Below, in pieces: positions 33,450 to 41,993 of a stretch of 48,085 nucleotides of DNA. This stretch comes from Candidatus Pacearchaeota archaeon. Its GTDB lineage: Archaea > Nanobdellota > Nanobdellia > Pacearchaeales > GW2011-AR1. Each line of letters starts with the position of its first letter. The stretch's first letter is position 1. The notes under the pieces are model-generated. The model did not search any database. It was not told the origin of the DNA and saw only the letters and a program-made list of their open reading frames with translations. The stretch lies in the NCBI GenBank assembly GCA_038874355.1, contig JAVZCO010000001.1:386074-434158 (forward strand), given 5' to 3'. The position numbers were made by a program, and so were the translations under genes.

Positions 33450-33770
33450 ATGGATAAAAATTATTATCCGTGCTTTGCTTTAAATTTTGAATATGAAGAT
33501 AATTATAAAGGTTTTTGTATACTTATTCCTTATAGAATTTTAATTAATTATCTTTTTATTGAAAATAGAGTAGATGTAATTATCTCTAAAGACAAAGAGG
33601 ATTTAGAAGAAAACTTAGAAGATGCTATCAATAATAATTGGTATCGTTTTAAAGTTAGAAATTCTCTTTTGAAAATTTTGGAAAAAGAAATTTATAGTTT
33701 AAATGAGAACTCTTCTAGAGAAAATATGGAGAAGATTTTTCATCTAATTTTAAGAGAATACAAAATTTAA
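33450..33770 (+). CDS. Unknown 106-aa protein
   Basis: Acidic, soluble. YYPCFALNFEYEDNYKGFCI suggests strands, the rest is helical with KVRNSLLKILEKEIYSL. No recognised motif. Leaderless start from the shared TATA box supports it being expressed. Confidence 0.6.
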   Translation: MDKNYYPCFALNFEYEDNYKGFCILIPYRILINYLFIENRVDVIISKDKEDLEENLEDAINNNWYRFKVRNSLLKILEKEIYSLNENSSRENMEKIFHLILREYKI

Positions 33771-33816
33771 GATTATTTTAGAATAAATTTATATATCTTT
33801 CTTTTATAAAAAGATT

Positions 33817-34035
33817 ATGAAAATTTATGTAAAAGTAAAACCAAATTCTTCAAAACAGGAGATTGTTGAATTTGGTAATTATAGATATTTAGTTTATTTA
33901 AAAAATGAAGCAAAAAATAATGAAGCAAATATTGAACTAATAAATTTATTATAAAAACATTTAGGTATTCCTCCAAAAAAGATAAGAATTGTTTTTGGTT
34001 TAAAATCAAAAGATAAAATTTTAGAAGCAGATTAA
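33817..34035 (+). pseudogene. DUF167 (YggU) family gene with an in-frame TAA
   Basis: 72 codons in one frame. MKIYVKVKPNSSKQEIVEFG and VVYLK-like YLVYLKNEAKNNEANIELIN match DUF167, then a TAA at 33952-33954, then KHLGIPPKKIRIVFGLKSKD, the rest of the family. Family members usually have an LLAK/LLSK sequence here; TCA to TAA is a single base change. No frameshift, and the leaderless TATA box (33788-33795) is still 29 nt from the ATG, so the lesion is recent or the stop is read through. The next gene starts 2 nt after its end. Confidence 0.8.
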
Positions 34036-34037
34036 AA

Positions 34038-34406
34038 ATGAGATACGAAATAGCTATTGACTTAAAAGAAAGATCTTTAGACATAATAAAAAAATTAAAT
34101 TTGCCGATAAAAGAAGAGGATTTTTTTTGTGTTAGAAGTTACGGCTCTTCAACAAAAAGAACAATAGCAAGATGCCACGGAACAAGTAAGGTTTTACAAT
34201 TGGCTTTAAATATAAATCCAGTATATGTTTTAGAATTTTTAAGCGAAAGATTTGACAAGCTTAATGAAAAAGAAAAAATAAAAATAATAATTCATGAATT
34301 AATGCATATACCAAAAAATAAAGGTGGTGGATTTAGACATCATAATTTTGTAAATGAAAAAAATGTTAATAAACTATATGAAAAATATATAAATAATAAA
34401 ATATGA
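34038..34406 (+). CDS. Putative metallopeptidase (PhageMetallopep-like)
   Basis: 122 aa. IIIHELMHIP (HExxH at 86-90) followed by GGGFRHH (96-102), supplying a third zinc ligand; RTIARCHGTSKVLQLALNI upstream corresponds to the conserved beta segment of the same family. Small, cytosolic, no signal peptide. Family members are frequent in archaea and phages, with unknown substrate. Two nt downstream of the DUF167 pseudogene. Confidence 0.75.
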   Translation: MRYEIAIDLKERSLDIIKKLNLPIKEEDFFCVRSYGSSTKRTIARCHGTSKVLQLALNINPVYVLEFLSERFDKLNEKEKIKIIIHELMHIPKNKGGGFRHHNFVNEKNVNKLYEKYINNKI

Positions 34407-34424
34407 AAATAATCAACTACTTAT

Positions 34425-34835
34425 TTAAGAAACAAATTTCCTTAAAAAAAATTTACCAAAAAAGAATTTAACTTTATTTAAGAATGTTTTTTTAACTATC
34501 TTTATTTCCCCATTTTTATAAGCTTCTAATAAAGCTTTGGTTGGATTATCACTTTTTTCTATTTTTTCTGTAATAAAAGAAGTAGTATATATTTCTAAAG
34601 TTGGTTTTTCAAATTTTTCTTTTATATAGAATTTAGAAGAGATAATTTCAACAGCAAGAACAAAAGAATTATCTACATACACATTAATTCTTTGATTTCC
34701 CAATAATTTTCCTATTTCTTCTGGAATTTCTCCTTCTTTTTCTTTTATAGAACTTACATCAAATGCACTTATAATTGAGAAATTTATAAACAAAAACAAA
34801 AGTACAGAAAATAAAATAAAATTTTTATAATTCAT
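34425..34835 (-). CDS. Small secreted protein of unknown function
   Basis: 136 aa from the ATG at 34835 (MNYKNFILFSVLLFLFIN), a clear signal peptide cleaved near SAFD. The frame extends upstream into the thermosome gene but those codons are antisense-free overlap without a signal-peptide start, so the shorter start is preferred; it begins 1 nt after the thermosome stop and is probably co-transcribed. Mature part: INVYVDNSFVLAVEIIS, acidic, then a basic C-terminus. No catalytic motif. Confidence 0.65.
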   Translation of the reverse strand: MNYKNFILFSVLLFLFINFSIISAFDVSSIKEKEGEIPEEIGKLLGNQRINVYVDNSFVLAVEIISSKFYIKEKFEKPTLEIYTTSFITEKIEKSDNPTKALLEAYKNGEIKIVKKTFLNKVKFFFGKFFLRKFVS

Positions 34836-34836
34836 T

Positions 34837-36432
34837 TTAATATTCTTCTTCTGGTAATTTTTTATTTTTACTTTTTGTATTTGCAGCAATAACATCATCT
34901 ATCCTTAAAATCATAATAGCAACTTCTGTTGCAGAATCTATTGCTTGCTTTTTTATTCTTACTGGCTCAATTATTCCTGCTTTTATAGAATCTTCTATTT
35001 TTCCTGTTAAAAGATTTATTCCTGCATTAATTTCGCCTTTTTCATGCTTTGCTCTTAATTCTGTTAATATGTCTATAGGATCTAATCCTGCATTTTCTGC
35101 TAAAGTTGCTGGTATGAATTCTAGAGCAGAGGCAAATTCTTCTACTGCAAGCTGTTCTCTTCCATTTAAACTTTTGCTATATTCTCTTAATCTTTTTGCT
35201 AATTCAACTTCTATTGCTCCTGCGCCAGGAACTATTTTTTTATCTTTTAAAGCAGAAGCAACTACGCCTAAACCATCTTTTATTGCTCTTTCAATTTCAT
35301 TTACAACATGTTCTGTGCTTCCTCTAATAAGAATTGTTAAAGCTCTTGCATTCTTACATCCTTTTACATAAGTATAATTATCTTCTCCTTCTTTTTTTTC
35401 TTCAACCAGAGCAGCATAACCTAATTGTTTTTCATTTAATTCGTCTAAATTTGAAATTATTTTTGCTCCTGTGGCTTTTGATAATTTTTCCATATCACTT
35501 CGTGGAATTCTTCTGCATGCATAAATTTTTTCCTTTGCTAAATAGTATTGAGCAATATCATCTATACCCTTTTGACAAAAAATTACATTTGCTTTTGATT
35601 TTTTTATTTTTTCTACCATATTCTTTAATGTTTTTTCTTCTTGTTCTAAAAAACTTTGTAATTGTTCCGGTGTACTTATAGATATTTTAGTTTCTGTATT
35701 AGGTGAACTTATCTCTAAAGCACAATCTATTAAAGCTATTTTTGCATCTTTTACAATAGAAGGCATATCAATAGAAATTTTTTCTTTATCAAGTACAATT
35801 CCTTCTATAAGCTCTGTATCCTCTATACCCTCTCCCTTAATCTTTTCTATTTTTATGTCTGTTAAATCTATATTTCCATTTTGGGAAATTTGTTTTATCG
35901 CTTTAACTATTATATTTGCAAATTTTTCTTTTTTTGCAGAAGCATTTTTACTTGCTAATGAAGTATAAACTAATTCTTTTAGTAAACTTTCATTATCATT
36001 TATATTTATTGCAATATCCTTTAATATCTCTTTTGCTTTTTCAGCAGCTAATCTGTATCCTTTTGTTATTATTGTTGGATGTATTTTGTTATCTAATAAT
36101 TTTTCTGCATTTTCAAGAAGTTTACCAGCAATCATTACAACACTAGTAGTACCATCTCCAACTTCTTTATCTTGAGTTTTTGCTACTTCTACTATCATTT
36201 TTGCAGCAGGATGTTCAATTTGCATTTCTTCTAATATTGTTACTCCATCATTCGTAACTGTTATATCTCCTAAAGAATCAACTAACATCTTATCCATTCC
36301 TTTTGGGCCGAGGGTAGTTTTTATTGTTTCTGCTACTATTCTTGCTGCTAATATATTATTTCTTTGAGCATCTCTTCCTAACATTCTTTGAACATCTTCA
36401 GGTGTTATTATCATTGGTGATTTGTCTGTCAT
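34837..36432 (-). CDS. ths: Thermosome (group II chaperonin) subunit
   Basis: 531 aa. Equatorial ATP motifs [28 protein letters not shown] and [13 protein letters not shown], the C-terminal [21 protein letters not shown] and [17 protein letters not shown]. Forms the double-ring ATP-dependent folding chamber that receives substrates from prefoldin (pfdB at 22.5 kb). The short C-terminus lacks the Gly/Met-rich tail common in other archaeal subunits. A Shine-Dalgarno-like AAGGT lies 5 nt before the ATG and the TATA box (minus, about 36469) is ~37 nt away, so this mRNA has a short leader. Confidence 0.97.
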   Translation of the reverse strand: MTDKSPMIITPEDVQRMLGRDAQRNNILAARIVAETIKTTLGPKGMDKMLVDSLGDITVTNDGVTILEEMQIEHPAAKMIVEVAKTQDKEVGDGTTSVVMIAGKLLENAEKLLDNKIHPTIITKGYRLAAEKAKEILKDIAININDNESLLKELVYTSLASKNASAKKEKFANIIVKAIKQISQNGNIDLTDIKIEKIKGEGIEDTELIEGIVLDKEKISIDMPSIVKDAKIALIDCALEISSPNTETKISISTPEQLQSFLEQEEKTLKNMVEKIKKSKANVIFCQKGIDDIAQYYLAKEKIYACRRIPRSDMEKLSKATGAKIISNLDELNEKQLGYAALVEEKKEGEDNYTYVKGCKNARALTILIRGSTEHVVNEIERAIKDGLGVVASALKDKKIVPGAGAIEVELAKRLREYSKSLNGREQLAVEEFASALEFIPATLAENAGLDPIDILTELRAKHEKGEINAGINLLTGKIEDSIKAGIIEPVRIKKQAIDSATEVAIMILRIDDVIAANTKSKNKKLPEEEY

Positions 36433-36570
36433 TTTACCTTTTAGAATTTTAAAATAATCTCATTTATAATTTTATCTTTTATGTTTTTTAAATTTTTTTG
36501 TAAATATTATTGTATAAAATATATTTTGTAGTATATAATTTTTTATAAAATAAAAAAATTTATTATTCAT

Positions 36571-37161
36571 ATGTCAATAGGAAGTTTTTTCTTTAAAGAA
36601 AAGCCAAAAACAGGAATCAAGGTAGGAGATATAATGACTAAAAATTATGTTTATGTTTCTCCAGAAACTTCTATTTTAGATTGTGCAAAAACAATGGTTA
36701 AAAAAAATGTTGGTAGTTTACTTATTCAAGAAAAAGATAGAATTTTAGGAATAATAACAGAAGGAGATATAATTTATGCTTTAGCAAAGAAACCAAAAGA
36801 TCTTTCTAAAATAAAGGTTATAGAATTAGCAAGAAAAAAATTAATAACTATACAGCCAAGTGCAGATGTTGCAGAAGCTCTTTTTAAAATGAGAAAAACA
36901 AAAATAAGATGGTTACCAGTAGTAGTTAAAAATAAGCCAGTTGGTTTTATAACTTTAAAAGATATATTAAGATTAGAACCAGCATTATTCGAATCTGTTA
37001 GCGAGATTATGGATATAAAAGAAAAATCAGAAAAATTGAAAAGAATAAAAGAATCAAAAAAAGGAAAAAGATTTATTGAAGGTAAATGTGAATCATGTGG
37101 AAATTTCGATATTCTTTATGAAAATAATTCTGGAACGTGGGTTTGTAATAACTGTTTATAA
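36571..37161 (+). CDS. CBS-domain pair with C-terminal zinc ribbon
   Basis: 196 aa. Two CBS motifs: VGDIMTKNYVYVSPETSILD to LGIITEGDIIYAL, and LITIQPSADVAEALFKMRKT to VGFITLKDILRLEP. A basic linker leads to a zinc ribbon, CESCGNFDILYENNSGTWVC then NNC. CBS pairs sense adenylates; the ribbon suggests nucleic-acid or protein binding. TATA TTTATAAA (36542-36549) is 29 nt from the ATG. Followed by an independent transporter gene. Confidence 0.85.
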   Translation: MSIGSFFFKEKPKTGIKVGDIMTKNYVYVSPETSILDCAKTMVKKNVGSLLIQEKDRILGIITEGDIIYALAKKPKDLSKIKVIELARKKLITIQPSADVAEALFKMRKTKIRWLPVVVKNKPVGFITLKDILRLEPALFESVSEIMDIKEKSEKLKRIKESKKGKRFIEGKCESCGNFDILYENNSGTWVCNNCL

Positions 37162-37230
37162 TTGTATATCATAGATTATTCTTCAAATTTAAAATAATAA
37201 GAAAAATTAAAATAATTCTTTTACAATTTA

Positions 37231-37250
37231 TTTAGAAAGATTTATAATTC
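37231..37250 (+). promoter_or_regulatory. Leaderless promoter of the transporter gene
   Basis: TTTAGAAAGATTTATAATTC, with TATA TTTATAAT at 37241-37248, 29 nt before the ATG. The same 20 bases occur at 45000-45019 before the membrane HTH gene. Confidence 0.7.
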
Positions 37251-37269
37251 ATATTTTTAAAGAAAAATT

Positions 37270-38517
37270 ATGATACCTTTATCAATCATAATTTTATTTC
37301 TAGTTTTTTTCTTAATAATGATAAGAAGGATAAAAAATGTGAAATTGGAAATATGGCAAATAATGAGTGGAGGAGCTTTACTAGTTTTATTATTTAATCA
37401 AATTTCTTTAAAAGAAGCCTTTTTTTCTATTAATTTTGATATAATAATTTTTTTATTTTGTATGTTTGTTATTGGAGTAGCATTAGAAGAATCAGGTTAT
37501 TTATCTCATTTATCTTATAAAATATTTAAAAGAGCAGATAATATTAATAAACTTCTTCTTTTTATTATTTTTCTTTTTGCTTTTTTGTCTTCTATTTTAA
37601 TGAATGATACAATTGCAATAATAGGGGTTCCTGTAGTTTTATTATTAGCAAGAAAACATAAAATTCATGCAAAAATTTTATTACTTGCTTTAGCCTTCTC
37701 TATAACAATTGGCAGTGTTATGAGTCCTATAGGAAATCCTCAAAATTTATTAATAGCTATGAATAGTAATATTAAAAACCCTTTTTATGAATTTTTTAAA
37801 TATCTTTTTTTTCCAACAATTTTAAATTTATTTGCTTGTTTTTTTATTTTGAAGATATATTATAAAGAACATTTTCATAGAAAAAAAATAAATCATTCTC
37901 AAGAACCAATAAAATCCCATTATTTATCTATTTTATCTAAAATATCTTTAATCTTAATATTTTTAATGATTTTATTAAAAATACTTTTAATATTTTTAAA
38001 GATAAATTTTGATTTTAAATTAACTTACATAGCTTTAATCTCTTGTATTCCGGTATTATTCAGTAAAGAAAGAAAAAAAGTTTTAAAAAAAGTGGATTAT
38101 AAAACTTTAATTTTTTTTATTTCTATGTTTATATTAATGCAATCTGTTTGGAACTCCGGATTTTTCCAATCCTTTTTAGAAAAAACAAACATTAATATTT
38201 TATCATTATTTATGATATTTGTAGTAGGAATATTTTTAAGTCAATTTATTTCCAATGTTCCTCTTGTGGCTTTATATTTACCTTTGTTGCTTCATGAAGG
38301 AGCAACAACAAAAGAAATAATAGCATTAGCAGCATCTTCTACAATTGCCGGAAATCTTTTTATTTTAGGAGCTGCAAGTAATGTTATAATAATACAAAAT
38401 GCAGAACAAAGAACAAGAGGAGAAGAAAAAATTACTTCTTGGGATTTTGCAAAAATAGGGATTCCATTAACAATAATTAATGCTTTAATTTATTTTTTAT
38501 ATCTTAAAATATTTTAA
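37270..38517 (+). CDS. ArsB/NhaD-type ion transporter (IT superfamily)
   Basis: 415 aa, about ten membrane helices in two inverted halves. The conserved re-entrant signatures are visible: SILMNDTIAIIGVPVVLLLA and SPIGNPQNLLIAMNSN in the first half, and SQFISNVPLVALYLPLLL with AASSTIAGNLFILGAASNVI in the second. This is typical of SLC13/ArsB/NhaD transporters that move anions or exchange Na+/H+. The substrate cannot be read from sequence. Single-gene unit; the convergent ABC permease ends 1 nt away. Confidence 0.85.
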   Translation: MIPLSIIILFLVFFLIMIRRIKNVKLEIWQIMSGGALLVLLFNQISLKEAFFSINFDIIIFLFCMFVIGVALEESGYLSHLSYKIFKRADNINKLLLFIIFLFAFLSSILMNDTIAIIGVPVVLLLARKHKIHAKILLLALAFSITIGSVMSPIGNPQNLLIAMNSNIKNPFYEFFKYLFFPTILNLFACFFILKIYYKEHFHRKKINHSQEPIKSHYLSILSKISLILIFLMILLKILLIFLKINFDFKLTYIALISCIPVLFSKERKKVLKKVDYKTLIFFISMFILMQSVWNSGFFQSFLEKTNINILSLFMIFVVGIFLSQFISNVPLVALYLPLLLHEGATTKEIIALAASSTIAGNLFILGAASNVIIIQNAEQRTRGEEKITSWDFAKIGIPLTIINALIYFLYLKIF

Positions 38518-39735
38518 TTATTCATATCTTAAGGCATCTACAGGATTTAATTTAGATGCTTTTATAGCAGGTAAAGTTCCAGATAAACAACCTATTAAAA
38601 AACTAAAAAGCAAAACAAAAATGATTGTTATCCAACTAGTTGCAATCTTTAACAAAGTAATTCCATAAAAATTTATAGTTATATACTCTATTCCTTTACT
38701 TATTAATATACCTAAAATTATTCCAAATATCCCTCCAACTAATCCTAATAAACCAGCTTCTATAAGAAATATTATCATTATATCAGAATTTTTAGCACCA
38801 ATAGCTTTCATTATTCCTATTTCTCTTGTTCTTTCTAAGACAGAAGTATACATTGTATTCATAATTCCAACTCCACCAACGAATAGAGATATAGCCGCAA
38901 TTCCTATAAAAACAACATTTATTACTGTTAAAATATTTTTTATTATTTCTAACAATTGTTCTGATGTAGAAACAGCGAAACTTTTTTCATTTTCATTTTC
39001 TTTTCTACTTTTCATAAGTTTTTCTTCTATTTTTTTTGCTATATCTTTTACATTGTCTTGATTTTCTGTTTTTACATATATAACAGAAACTACATCAGGA
39101 TTTTTTTTAATTTCTTTTAATGCTTTATTTGGAATATAAATAGATTTATCATCTTGAGGATTCCCTACTTGTTTTAATATTCCTACTATTTCAAAAGAAG
39201 TTCCATTTATTTCTATTTTGCTTCCAATTCCAATTTTTTTATTAAACTCTTCATGAAATCTAGCTCCTACAATAGCAGAATACTTATCTGTTTCTTTTAA
39301 CATTCTTCCACTTTCTATTTTAAAAGATTCTAATGTCATAAATAATTCCTCTATATCTTTTGGTTCTATGCCATAAATGAATGTACTTACTGATTCTTTT
39401 CCATATCTTATGTTGCTAGGATAAACATTCATAGGAGAGACTATTTTAACACCAGGGATTTTTTTTATTAAATCAACATCTTCTGTTGTTAATGGTTTTG
39501 AACTCACAGAAGAAGCAATAGGAGATACTATTTGTCCAGCTTTTCCCATAATTATTATTATATCTGTTCCTAGTTGAGAAAATTGTTCATTAATATAATT
39601 ATTCATTCCTTGGCCTAAAGTTATAAAAGTTACAATTGCAGTTATTCCTATAAAAATTCCTAAAATTGTAAGCCAACTTCTTATTCCTCTATGCTTTAAA
39701 TTTTTAAAAGCTAAAAAGAAATAATCTTTTATCAT
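38518..39735 (-). CDS. MacB/FtsX-type ABC transporter permease
   Basis: 405 aa. N-terminal helix with RSWLTILGIFIGITAIVTFI, a ~220-aa extracellular MacB_PCD domain, and three C-terminal helices starting SLFVGGVGIMNTMYTSVLER and TREIGIMKAIGAKNSDIMII, the coupling region of this family. Such type VII transporters use mechanotransmission, moving or releasing lipoproteins or peptides rather than transporting across the membrane. Start overlaps the stop of the upstream surface-protein gene by 1 nt. Confidence 0.92.
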   Translation of the reverse strand: MIKDYFFLAFKNLKHRGIRSWLTILGIFIGITAIVTFITLGQGMNNYINEQFSQLGTDIIIIMGKAGQIVSPIASSVSSKPLTTEDVDLIKKIPGVKIVSPMNVYPSNIRYGKESVSTFIYGIEPKDIEELFMTLESFKIESGRMLKETDKYSAIVGARFHEEFNKKIGIGSKIEINGTSFEIVGILKQVGNPQDDKSIYIPNKALKEIKKNPDVVSVIYVKTENQDNVKDIAKKIEEKLMKSRKENENEKSFAVSTSEQLLEIIKNILTVINVVFIGIAAISLFVGGVGIMNTMYTSVLERTREIGIMKAIGAKNSDIMIIFLIEAGLLGLVGGIFGIILGILISKGIEYITINFYGITLLKIATSWITIIFVLLFSFLIGCLSGTLPAIKASKLNPVDALRYE

Positions 39736-40598
39736 TATAAATTACTTATTATTAATTCGTTTCTCTTTAATAATTTTTTTCTTTTATTTCTTCTTCTTAT
39801 TATAATTATAATAAAAATAATTAAAATAAGAGATATTAAAAATATTAATTTATTGTTTGTTTTAATTATACCAATTTCTTTTGCTTGTTGTTCAGTATAT
39901 ACAGTTAAAGGTAATTCTATTTCTTTTGTTATTTCTTTATTTTCAAAATCTTTATATTTTATTATAGCCTTTAAAATAGCATTTCTGTTTTTATAGATAA
40001 CATCAAAACTCGCTATTTCATAATCATCAGGATCTATTGACCCTATATAAATTTCATTTTCTGATAATAAAGAGTAACCTTTAGGTATAATTGAAACAAC
40101 AACAAATTTTGCTTCTGTTGTTCCTTTATTTATTATTTTTAAATCAATTTTTCCTTTATTATTTAAGATATTATTTTTTTGTGAAACTATGTAATATAAA
40201 TCTACATTTCCATATATTGTTAATCCAATAACACCTTTTTTTGTTTTGGTTGAGCCATCATTATATGTTATTATATAAGGTATATTATAATTTGAGGGTT
40301 TTGCATCATTATTAGCTTTTATTTTAAAAGTAAAAGTTTTTGTTTTTCCTTCAAGAATTTCCTCTGTACTTGCTTCAGAAGAATCGATTGCTATTAAAGG
40401 TATATTAGAAAAATCCAAACTAATCGAAACATCTTCTATATCAACAGAAGCGTCATTTTTTAAAGTTATTGATAATATTCCTTCTTTCCCTGGATAAATT
40501 TTATCTACTTCAAAAGATTTTATTATTAATGCTTCTGTTGTTGTTATTTCTAACAAAAAAATAAATAAAATTAAAACAAAAAAATATACTTTTTTCAT
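39735..40598 (-). CDS. COG1361/CARDB-type surface protein coupled to the ABC permease
   Basis: 287 aa. Signal peptide (1-24), two Ig-like beta domains (DKIYPGKEGILSITLKNDAS, KGKIDLKIINKGTTEAKFVV, typical of S-layer-domain/NEW3 proteins), then one membrane helix (about 248-266) and a basic tail. It occupies the place taken by the membrane-fusion protein in bacterial MacAB systems. Leaderless: TATA TTTATAAA at 40627-40620 is 29 nt from the ATG. Transcribed with the permease; divergent from the ATPase gene. Confidence 0.8.
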   Translation of the reverse strand: MKKVYFFVLILFIFLLEITTTEALIIKSFEVDKIYPGKEGILSITLKNDASVDIEDVSISLDFSNIPLIAIDSSEASTEEILEGKTKTFTFKIKANNDAKPSNYNIPYIITYNDGSTKTKKGVIGLTIYGNVDLYYIVSQKNNILNNKGKIDLKIINKGTTEAKFVVVSIIPKGYSLLSENEIYIGSIDPDDYEIASFDVIYKNRNAILKAIIKYKDFENKEITKEIELPLTVYTEQQAKEIGIIKTNNKLIFLISLILIIFIIIIIRRRNKRKKLLKRNELIISNL

Positions 40599-40672
40599 TT
40601 TAATTCTTAATGTAAAGAGTTTATAAATTTTTTCTTTTGTCGTATCTTTTTAGTTATTACAAATTCGCAAGA

Positions 40673-40680
40673 TTTATAAG
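40673..40680 (+). promoter_or_regulatory. TATA box of the ABC ATPase gene
   Basis: TTTATAAG, preceded by GCAAGA, 29 nt from the ATG at 40702. Its divergent counterpart for the COG1361 gene is 46 bp away. Confidence 0.65.
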
Positions 40681-40701
40681 GATAAAATATTTTTCCCTTT
40701 T

Positions 40702-41400
40702 ATGATCCATAAAGAAAATTTAATTTCTTTAAAAAATGTATCAAAGTATTATTTTATGAGTAATGAAATTATAAAAGCAATAGATAATATTAGTATAGAG
40801 ATAAAAAAAGGAGATTTTATTGCTATAGTTGGCCCTTCTGGTTCTGGGAAGAGCACATTAATGCATATAATTGGTTCTTTAGATAAACTAAGTAAAGGAG
40901 ATATATATATTGACAATTATAATGTCTCTATATTAAATGATGATGAATTAGCGTCTTTAAGAGGAAAAAAAATTGGTTTTATATTTCAACAATTTAATTT
41001 AATCCATAATCTTACAGCAAAAGAAAATGTGATGCTTCCAATGATATTCCAAAAAATAAAAAAAGAAGAGAGGGAAAAAAAATCTTTAGAGTTATTAAAA
41101 ATTGTTGGTTTAGAGGGAAGAGAAAATCACTACCCAAATCAATTATCTGGAGGAGAACAACAAAGAGTTGCTATAGCTAGAGCATTAGCCAATGATCCAG
41201 AAATTATTTTAGCAGATGAACCAACCGGAAATTTAGACACAAAAAGAGGTATTTTGGTGATGGATTTTTTAAAAAAATTAAATGAACAAGGAAAAACTAT
41301 AATACTTGTTACTCATGATATAGAATTAGCAAAAAAATATGTAAATAAAATATATTATATAAAAGATGGAAAAATAGAAAATGTTGTTAAAAATAAATAA
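40702..41400 (+). CDS. MacB/LolD-type ABC transporter ATPase
   Basis: 232 aa. Walker [10 protein letters not shown] (44-52), Q-loop FQQ (95-97), signature LSGGEQQR (148-155), Walker B IILADEP (168-174) and the switch TILVTHD-like [10 protein letters not shown]. It energises the permease encoded divergently upstream. The three parts of one transporter are thus split into two transcripts with facing promoters ~100 bp apart. Confidence 0.95.
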   Translation: MIHKENLISLKNVSKYYFMSNEIIKAIDNISIEIKKGDFIAIVGPSGSGKSTLMHIIGSLDKLSKGDIYIDNYNVSILNDDELASLRGKKIGFIFQQFNLIHNLTAKENVMLPMIFQKIKKEEREKKSLELLKIVGLEGRENHYPNQLSGGEQQRVAIARALANDPEIILADEPTGNLDTKRGILVMDFLKKLNEQGKTIILVTHDIELAKKYVNKIYYIKDGKIENVVKNK

Positions 41401-41447
41401 GATTTAAAAACATTCCTTATTATATATTTTAAGAAAAAAGGTGAAAA

Positions 41448-41948
41448 ATGGCAGAAAAAGATTTTATATTTAAAGGTAAAATAAAACATTCCGGGCCTTT
41501 TGATTGGAAAGAACTTTATGGTTTTTTATATAATTGGTTAATAACAAAAGAATATTGGGTTGTTGAAAAAGAATATTCAGAAAAACAATCTCAGACAGGA
41601 AAAGAAATAGTAGTTAAATGGGATGCAAAAAGAAGAATTTCGGATTACTTTCAATATTATTTAAAAATAGAATTTCGATTATTTGGAATGAAAAAAGTAG
41701 AGGTAGAATATGAAGGAAAAAAAATAGAAATGGACAAAGGGTTATTAGAATTAACTTTACAGTGTATTCTTATAAAAGATTATGAATCAAGATGGGAAAC
41801 CTCAGCTTTTATGAAATGGTTAAGATCTGTTTATGACAGATATATTATAAGAGCAAGAATAGAAGATTATGAAAATGATATTTTTGAAGAAGGAGATGAA
41901 TTTTTAAATCAAGCAAAAGCATTTTTAGCTCATCAAGGGACTAGATAA
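41448..41948 (+). CDS. Unknown 166-aa protein
   Basis: Soluble, alpha/beta. IKHSGPFDWKELYGFLYNWL, then WVVEKEYSEKQSQTGKEIVV and a C-terminal helical stretch ETSAFMKWLRSVYDRYIIRA. It looks well conserved (many Trp and Tyr) but I know no function. A Shine-Dalgarno-like AGGTGA precedes the ATG by 4-5 nt, so it is translated from a leadered mRNA, maybe as the end of the ABC ATPase transcript (47 nt upstream). Confidence 0.7.
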   Translation: MAEKDFIFKGKIKHSGPFDWKELYGFLYNWLITKEYWVVEKEYSEKQSQTGKEIVVKWDAKRRISDYFQYYLKIEFRLFGMKKVEVEYEGKKIEMDKGLLELTLQCILIKDYESRWETSAFMKWLRSVYDRYIIRARIEDYENDIFEEGDEFLNQAKAFLAHQGTR

Positions 41949-41993
41949 AAAAGTTTATAAACATAGAGATAAATCTTTTTATAATATAACAAA

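Noticed and set aside
33817-33951. Recoding of the DUF167 stop as pyrrolysine or selenocysteine
   Set aside because: The codon is TAA, used for neither, and no downstream recoding hairpin is visible.
34836-34898. Longer N-terminus for the small secreted protein at 34425
   Set aside because: It would overlap the thermosome coding end and place 21 basic residues before a typical signal peptide; the ATG at 34835 directly follows the thermosome stop.
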